DNA from: Algoriphagus sp.
GTDB lineage: Bacteria; Bacteroidota; Bacteroidia; Cytophagales; Cyclobacteriaceae
Assembly (NCBI RefSeq): GCF_024642405.1
Contig: NZ_JAHEBC010000006.1
Coordinates: 1-34,233 of the forward strand
Direction of reading: 5' to 3'
DNA length: 34,233 nt
Shown: positions 28,261-34,233 of the stretch, piece by piece
How the letters are laid out: every line of letters begins with the position of its first letter
Position numbering within the stretch: position 1 is the stretch's first letter
Program-made: the position numbers and the translations under genes
The notes under the pieces: model-generated
Told to the model about the DNA's origin: nothing
The model's input: only the letters and a program-made list of their open reading frames with translations
The model's database searches: none

Positions 28261-28265
28261 TAAGC

Positions 28266-28304
28266 AAGAAGCCCTGAAATTAAAAATTCAGGGCTTCTTT
28301 TTTT
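28266..28304. terminator. Bidirectional intrinsic terminator between S9 peptidase and thyA
   Basis: AAGAAGCCCTGAA...TTCAGGGCTTCTT stem. Confidence 0.88.
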
Positions 28305-29097
28305 ATACCGCTACAGCTGCTTTTATATGTGGATGTGGATCATAATCAATTAATTCAAAGTCTTCCAGTTTAAAAGAAAAGATATCTTTGACTTCCGGAT
28401 TTATTTTCATGGTAGGCAATTTCCTGATTTCCCTGCTTAACTGTAATTCTGCTTGCTCGATATGATTAGAATATAAATGAGCATCCCCAAATGTGTGTAC
28501 AAAATCACCTGGTTTTAAGCCACATACTTGGGCTACCATCATTGTGAATAAAGCGTAGGAGGCAATATTGAAAGGTACTCCTAGAAATACATCAGCACTT
28601 CTTTGGTATAACTGGCAAGAAAGTTTTCCATCAGCTACGTAAAATTGAAAAATAGTGTGGCATGGGGGCAGAGCCATTTGATCAACATCCGCTACATTCC
28701 ATGCGCTCACAATATGCCTTCTACTATCAGGTTTGGTTTTGATTTGATGAATCAAATTCTTGATTTGATCTATTTCTCCTCCTTTACCATCTGGCCAATG
28801 TCTCCACTGATACCCATAAACTGGTCCTAAATCACCATTTTCATCAGCCCATTCATCCCAGATAGAAACTTTATTTTCCTTAAGGTATCCTATATTGGAA
28901 TCTCCCCTCAAAAACCATAGGAGTTCAACGATGATAGATCTTAAATGAAGTTTTTTAGTCGTTACCAAAGGAAAGCCTTCTGATAAATCGAATCGCATTT
29001 GATGTCCAAAAATGCTTGTAGTTCCTGTTCCAGTCCTGTCTCCTTTTTGAGTTCCCTCATTTAGGATTTTCTTCATTAAATCGTGATACTGCTTCAT
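28303..29097 (-). CDS. thyA: Thymidylate synthase
   Basis: [60 protein letters not shown]. Confidence 0.98.
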   Translation of the reverse strand: MKQYHDLMKKILNEGTQKGDRTGTGTTSIFGHQMRFDLSEGFPLVTTKKLHLRSIIVELLWFLRGDSNIGYLKENKVSIWDEWADENGDLGPVYGYQWRHWPDGKGGEIDQIKNLIHQIKTKPDSRRHIVSAWNVADVDQMALPPCHTIFQFYVADGKLSCQLYQRSADVFLGVPFNIASYALFTMMVAQVCGLKPGDFVHTFGDAHLYSNHIEQAELQLSREIRKLPTMKINPEVKDIFSFKLEDFELIDYDPHPHIKAAVAV

Positions 29098-29228
29098 TGA
29101 ATTTATAGGCTTTACTTTATCCGCAATTTAGTTAGTTCGTCTAAGAAAACGAACGAGTAAATAACAAAGATGTCAAATATCTAGTAATATTGGAGATAGT
29201 AATTAATCGTTAGAAGTTCCCTCCATTA

Positions 29229-31496
29229 ATGCCGATGTTCCAAAAATCAACAGCATACTTTTCACTTTTCATCGGTTTATTCCTCTCAATCCTAATTTTA
29301 TTATTTCCGCCAAAGGTTCAGTTTAACTACGACTTCGAGCAGTTTTTTCCTCAAAAGAGTGATGATTTGGAGTTTTATCAATGGTTTAGAAATGAGTTTG
29401 AAAATGACAATGATTATCTATTGGTGGCCATAGAAAATTCCAAAGGGGAATTGTTAAACAGAGATTTTTTAGCGAAAGCGCTTGAAGTTCAGACTGAACT
29501 CTCCGAATTGAATGATGTCGATACCATAATTTCTATTTTAAATTTTCAAAAACCTATCATAGGTCTATTTGGATCCCGCTGGGAAAAAGTAATGAAATGG
29601 GGATCAGATGAGGAATTAGTAAAATCGTCTAAAAATCTAGAGCAATATCGTTCTAAACTAATATCTAAAGACGGGAAATCTATTCTATTCTGGATAAAAA
29701 ATACTCAAAATATTTCTAAGGAAAACGGGGATATTCTTTATGAAGAAATCCAAAAAGTATTTGATCGAAACGAACTTCCACCCAAAGCGGTAGCAGGCAA
29801 AATTCAAGCTCAAGGTGATTTTATCAAATTAATGCAAAAAGAGTTTGGGTTGTTTTTCGGCGCATCAATTCTTTTGATTTTAGTCATGTTATTTCTGATT
29901 TTCAGGAGTTTTTGGGCAGTATGGATACCCGTATTAGTATTATTAATTGGCACGCTTTGGGCATTCGCTATATTTTTTTATTTCGGGAAATCTCTCGATG
30001 TGATGTCCATTATGCAGCCGACAATATTTTTGATCGTAGGTTTAAGTGCCTTAGTCCATTTTATAACTCATTTCAATATCAAATTTCAAAAAAGCAATTC
30101 AAAAGGCGAGGCTGTAAATGAAGTATTCAAAGAACTTTTTATCCCTGTTGGATTAACGATTTTGACAACTTCAGTGGGTTTTATTTCATTGTTTTTTACA
30201 ACAATTCCGGCTCTTAAAAATTTTGGATTAAGTACAGGAATAGGTGTTTTAATAATGTTTTTTGCCATTATACTTCTTACTCCTGGCTTACTTTTTTTAG
30301 TTCGAATAAAAATAAATAGATCATCTGACCTGATCATTTCATCTAGATTTCTTGCCTCACTATTATCAGCTATTCTTGAAAGGAAAAAACTTATAATCTT
30401 TTCATTTTTAGTGATCAGTTTATCTGGTATTTGGGCTGGTACGTCTATTAAGATCAATGGATTTCTTCTGGATAATTTACCGCAAGATCATCCTATCCAA
30501 CAAGATGTAGATTACTTTGATAAGCAGTTTGGTGGTTCTAATCCTTTAGAATTGTACTTGGAGGTAGGTTCTTCTTCAGCAACTCTTTTGGATTATAATG
30601 TCCTTCAAGAAATTGATAAAATTGAAAAGAAGCTGTTTGAGTTGATTGGCTCAAATCAAATTATTTCTCCTTTGACATTGGTGAAAACTTTGAATCAAGC
30701 ACAAAATCAAGGAAATGAAAATGCGTATGTCTTTCCTTCGCCAGGTCAATTTAAGAGAATGGAAAAATATTTAGAGAGAGATCTAAACAGCTATGGAATA
30801 AAAATTCTTTCTGACCAAAACCGCTCAGGTAGGGTAAGTGCCAGATCTCCGGATTTTGGGACTTATAGAATGTCACAAATCAGGAGTGACTTAATAGAAT
30901 ATGTAAACACTGAAATTGATTCTAGGTATTTACAAGTCAAATGGACTGGAACCGCGTATTTAATGGATAAAGGCCACAAATCTGTTACGGTCCAAATGGC
31001 AAAAGGACTGGGTTTTGCTTTTTTAGTAGTTGGAATTATAGCTGGTATCTTATTCAGATCTTGGAGAATATCTTTCATTTTATTAATTCCAAATATCATT
31101 CCTTTGATTTGGATGTTGGGGCTTATGCTCATAATCGGGGTAGACTTTAAATTGACTACTGCGATCTTATTTACAGTTGCTTTTGGAATTGCCGTGGATG
31201 ATAGCATTCATTTTATGACTCGATTAAGATTTGAACTGGGAAAAGGGAAAAGTCTTTTCTATGCCATAAAGAGAACTTTCTTGGAAACGGGTAAAGCTAT
31301 TGTATTGACATCTTTAATTCTGGTATGTGGGTTTGGTTTACTGATTTTCTCGGAGTTTGGCGTAACTCATTTTACAGGATTACTAATCGCGGCGTCCTTG
31401 ATTTTTGCTTTATTAGCTGACTTATTCCTTTTACCCTTATTGTTACTCCCCATGAAAAAAGTCTGGGAGAAGAAAGCCAAAAAGTTAATCTCTTAA
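29229..31496 (+). CDS. MMPL/RND-family transporter (HAE3-like exporter)
   Basis: Two 6-TM repeats; AFGIAVDDSIHFMTRLRFELGKG and SIMQPTIFLIVGLSALVHFITHF. Confidence 0.92.
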   Translation: MPMFQKSTAYFSLFIGLFLSILILLFPPKVQFNYDFEQFFPQKSDDLEFYQWFRNEFENDNDYLLVAIENSKGELLNRDFLAKALEVQTELSELNDVDTIISILNFQKPIIGLFGSRWEKVMKWGSDEELVKSSKNLEQYRSKLISKDGKSILFWIKNTQNISKENGDILYEEIQKVFDRNELPPKAVAGKIQAQGDFIKLMQKEFGLFFGASILLILVMLFLIFRSFWAVWIPVLVLLIGTLWAFAIFFYFGKSLDVMSIMQPTIFLIVGLSALVHFITHFNIKFQKSNSKGEAVNEVFKELFIPVGLTILTTSVGFISLFFTTIPALKNFGLSTGIGVLIMFFAIILLTPGLLFLVRIKINRSSDLIISSRFLASLLSAILERKKLIIFSFLVISLSGIWAGTSIKINGFLLDNLPQDHPIQQDVDYFDKQFGGSNPLELYLEVGSSSATLLDYNVLQEIDKIEKKLFELIGSNQIISPLTLVKTLNQAQNQGNENAYVFPSPGQFKRMEKYLERDLNSYGIKILSDQNRSGRVSARSPDFGTYRMSQIRSDLIEYVNTEIDSRYLQVKWTGTAYLMDKGHKSVTVQMAKGLGFAFLVVGIIAGILFRSWRISFILLIPNIIPLIWMLGLMLIIGVDFKLTTAILFTVAFGIAVDDSIHFMTRLRFELGKGKSLFYAIKRTFLETGKAIVLTSLILVCGFGLLIFSEFGVTHFTGLLIAASLIFALLADLFLLPLLLLPMKKVWEKKAKKLIS

Positions 31497-32528
31497 CCCT
31501 TCTAATGAAAAAGTTGCTGCGACTGGATAATGGTCAGAATAATCTACCTCTCTATGTGTTTTAAATTGAATAGGTTTTAAAATTGGAGAAGAAAAAATAT
31601 GATCTATTCTTAAGAAGAATAAAACCTTATTATAGGTAAACCCAAAGCCTCTTCCCGCATATTCAAAAGCATTTTCTAAAGTTTCATTTAATTTGAAATA
31701 GGTATATGAATAGGGTACTTCGTTCAAATCTCCCATTAATATCACGGGATGGGGACTATTTAAATAGTGCTCAACCAATAAATTTAATTGCTTACTTCTT
31801 TCAAGGCTTCCCCTATGAAGTTTTCCCAAAGTCTGCCTATAATTTTCCCTTACACCTTCTAAATCTTCCAAACCGTCTGAATTAATCCTCATAGACTCCA
31901 AATGAGCATTATAGATCCTGATCGTATCATTATTGACAAGGATATCAGCAAAAATTGCCCCATTGGTTCCATTCTTATCAAATACTTTTCCTTCATTGAT
32001 GATTGGATATCTACTAAAAATAGCTAAGCCATAAGATCTTTTTTTAGGATTTCCCTTTATCACTTGATATGAAGATTCAAACCCTGCATCTTTTCCTAAT
32101 AGCTTGATTGCATTTCTTGATGCAGAGGTAAAATCTTGATAAAACTCCTGAAATACTTTTATATCCGCAGGATGTTCCTGTAGCCAGGTAAAAACATTTG
32201 GATCAAATTGGCCTTCTACATTTCTACTGTAATTGAATAAATGAGCATTATAAGTTAAAACCTTTAAGCCTTCAGCTTCTTCGTTTTTCGAGTTTATCTG
32301 AAAAGTAATAAGAGCAAATTTGTATCCTATAATTAAAGCTGCTAAATGAAAAAGTGCCGTTTTTTTCCAAGAAAGAGTTAAAATGAACAGCATGAATAAA
32401 TTTATTAACCAAATAATTGGTATAAAAAATGGCAACAAACCAACATAGGGAATATATTCTGGAGAAATGTAAACACTAAAAAATAAAATCAGTGAGCAAC
32501 AAAATATAATTCCTGACAGGTATTTCAT
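31485..32528 (-). CDS. Endonuclease/exonuclease/phosphatase family protein with N-terminal TM segments
   Basis: VLTYNAHLF, IYNAHLES, ILMGDLNEVPYS, RIDHIFSS, SDHYPVAATF EEP motifs. Confidence 0.93.
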   Translation of the reverse strand: MKYLSGIIFCCSLILFFSVYISPEYIPYVGLLPFFIPIIWLINLFMLFILTLSWKKTALFHLAALIIGYKFALITFQINSKNEEAEGLKVLTYNAHLFNYSRNVEGQFDPNVFTWLQEHPADIKVFQEFYQDFTSASRNAIKLLGKDAGFESSYQVIKGNPKKRSYGLAIFSRYPIINEGKVFDKNGTNGAIFADILVNNDTIRIYNAHLESMRINSDGLEDLEGVRENYRQTLGKLHRGSLERSKQLNLLVEHYLNSPHPVILMGDLNEVPYSYTYFKLNETLENAFEYAGRGFGFTYNKVLFFLRIDHIFSSPILKPIQFKTHREVDYSDHYPVAATFSLEGLRD

Positions 32529-32771
32529 GTGATGAGTTTAGTGGTGCCCAAAGTAAATCAGTCAAAATTACTTATTTGAATTTCTGACTGATTTTATTTC
32601 GTTTTAACAAAAGTTCAAGCTTTTTCGTCTCTAATACGATATTTGTGAAATAACAGTTAGATTACTAATCCATTGAGGCTCTTTCAAATAAAAACACAGG
32701 ATTAATTAATTAGGGCGGGAATTTTGTATAGATGTAGTTAATTGTTTATTTCAATGAGAAATCTTACTATC

Positions 32772-33344
32772 ATGAAAACACAATATTTAATCTGGGTCTC
32801 TGCTTTTGCATCCTTTCTATTTTCATCTTGTGATCCCAAATCATCAGAGTCAATAGAAAAATCAGAAGTTTCTGATTCTGTCGAAGAGACATCGGAAGCC
32901 GAAAACAGGCCAAGTCCACTTGAAGTAAAAGATGCAATGATTTCAGGGAAAGCTTTCAAAGTACATTATGGCTCTCCTTCAGTGAAAGGCAGGACTATTT
33001 GGGGAGATTTAGTTCCATATAATATTGTATGGAGGACTGGTGCAAATGAAGCGACTTACGTAGAGTTAAGTGAGGAAATGTTGGTGGAAGGTGAAAAACT
33101 TGCAGCAGGGAAATATTCGCTTTTTACAATCCCAAAAGAAAATACAGATTGGACAGTAATATTTAACTCTGAATGGGATTTGGAACATGGCCATTTTCAA
33201 TACGATGAAAAAAACGATGTTTTGCGGGTGGAGGTATCCCCACAATGGGAATCAAGTTCACAAGACAGACTTTCAATTGACTTGGAAAATCCAGGGATGG
33301 TGATTAGGTGGGAGAAATTAAAGCTTCCTATTTCTATAAAATAA
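32772..33344 (+). CDS. DUF2911 family lipoprotein; start at 32772 preferred over 32742
   Basis: Lipobox FLFSSC; VHYGSPSVKGRTIWGDLVPYNIVWRTGANEATY typical of DUF2911. Confidence 0.88.
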   Translation: MKTQYLIWVSAFASFLFSSCDPKSSESIEKSEVSDSVEETSEAENRPSPLEVKDAMISGKAFKVHYGSPSVKGRTIWGDLVPYNIVWRTGANEATYVELSEEMLVEGEKLAAGKYSLFTIPKENTDWTVIFNSEWDLEHGHFQYDEKNDVLRVEVSPQWESSSQDRLSIDLENPGMVIRWEKLKLPISIK

Positions 33345-33357
33345 GTTTCATAGATAC

Positions 33358-33392
33358 ATGGCCCTCAATCCATAAGATTGAGGGCCATTTTT
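33358..33392 (+). terminator. Intrinsic terminator after the DUF2911 gene
   Basis: ATGGCCCTCAATC...GATTGAGGGCCAT plus T-tract. Confidence 0.88.
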
Positions 33393-33531
33393 GATTGATG
33401 TCAAATACAGATTATTCTGAAGGACATTCTAAAAGAAAGGATTAAATTTGCTGGATTTTAAAATTTCGGAAAGTTGATCTGATTACCCTCCTGATTTTCT
33501 AATTTACCTCATCTACTCTTCAAAATCTAAT

Positions 33532-34233
33532 ATGAAGTATATCTCTTTTTTGTTGGTTTTAGGGATTACAATCACTTTGGCGATTTATGTATCTAGGCCA
33601 ATAGGTCCAGTTCCTCCTATTGCACCTCTTTTGGATCCAAATCATGGGTTTTGGCAAAATATGTATAGCGAAGATGATCTGGCTGAAGAAGAGCTAGAAT
33701 TGCCAGGGCTTAGTTCTCCAGTACAGGTGGTTTACGATGAAAATTTAATCCCACATATTTTCGCCGAAAACAAAAAAGATCTTTATCAAGCCCAAGGTTA
33801 TATCACTGCCAAACATAGACTCTGGCAGATGGAATTCCAAACAAGAGCCGCGGCTGGAAGACTTTCTGAAATAGTTGGAGATGTGGCTTTAGATATAGAT
33901 CGAATAGCAAGAAGAAAAGGACTTGGGTATGGAGCTGAATTAGGTTTGGAATTTTTGAAAAATAACGATCCTGAAACTTTAGAATTTTTGGAATCTTATG
34001 CTGCTGGGGTTAACCAGTACATAGAAAGCCTTAGCCCAGGTCAAACTCCAGTTGAATATAAAATATTGAATTATAAACCTGAAGAATGGACTCCTTACAA
34101 GTCGCTTCTATTGCTTAAATACATGTCTGACATGTTAGTGGGAGATAGAGACTTGGAATATTCAAATTTGAGGAAAATTTTAGGTTCTCAAATGTTGGAT
34201 AAGCTTTATCCTGATTATCCAAATGAAGTTGAA
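33532..34233 (+). CDS. Penicillin acylase family protein, 3' truncated by window edge
   Basis: Frame open from ATG 33532 to the window end: VQVVYDENLIPHIFAENKKDLYQAQGYITAKHRLWQMEFQTRAAAGRLSEIVG. Confidence 0.92.
   Translation, partial: MKYISFLLVLGITITLAIYVSRPIGPVPPIAPLLDPNHGFWQNMYSEDDLAEEELELPGLSSPVQVVYDENLIPHIFAENKKDLYQAQGYITAKHRLWQMEFQTRAAAGRLSEIVGDVALDIDRIARRKGLGYGAELGLEFLKNNDPETLEFLESYAAGVNQYIESLSPGQTPVEYKILNYKPEEWTPYKSLLLLKYMSDMLVGDRDLEYSNLRKILGSQMLDKLYPDYPNEVE

Noticed and set aside
30086-31207. - strand ORFs opposite the MMPL transporter
   Set aside because: Antisense shadow ORFs of repeated TM segments
1-34233. CRISPR array, defence island, prophage, integron or tRNA genes
   Set aside because: No regularly spaced repeats, no cas/transposase/integrase-like ORFs, and no tRNA T-loop/acceptor pattern noticed on reading; tRNAscan-SE, PADLOC and similar tools would be needed to exclude formally

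Overview
AT-rich bacterial chromosomal window. Gene content and promoter style point to Bacteroidota, probably Cytophagales/Cyclobacteriaceae-like; this is inference, no search was run. Most of it is core or housekeeping sequence: a complete SUF Fe-S assembly operon (sufB-C-D-S-E, a MIP18/DUF59 protein, a bacilliredoxin), gltA, an acyl-CoA-binding protein, hemF-PAP2, a TamL-like lipoprotein divergent from a TrmH/SpoU RNA methyltransferase, thyA, an MMPL/RND exporter, two adjacent secreted peptidases (M14, S9), and several outer-membrane protein genes (OprP-type porin plus a short Omp85 barrel; a three-gene barrel/OmpA cluster). Both window edges cut a gene. I see no CRISPR array, tRNA/rRNA, prophage, intact IS element or recognisable defence system. 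The least explained signals are: (i) the Lrp/M14 intergenic region, which holds two perfect inverted repeats, an unannotated 24-codon Leu-rich ORF and a + strand intrinsic terminator that no annotated gene needs; (ii) a compositionally atypical, repeat-rich patch at about 7.49-7.69 kb; (iii) two inverted repeats upstream of sufB; (iv) an outer-membrane three-gene module of unknown function; (v) a CsgG-like secreted protein of unknown function.
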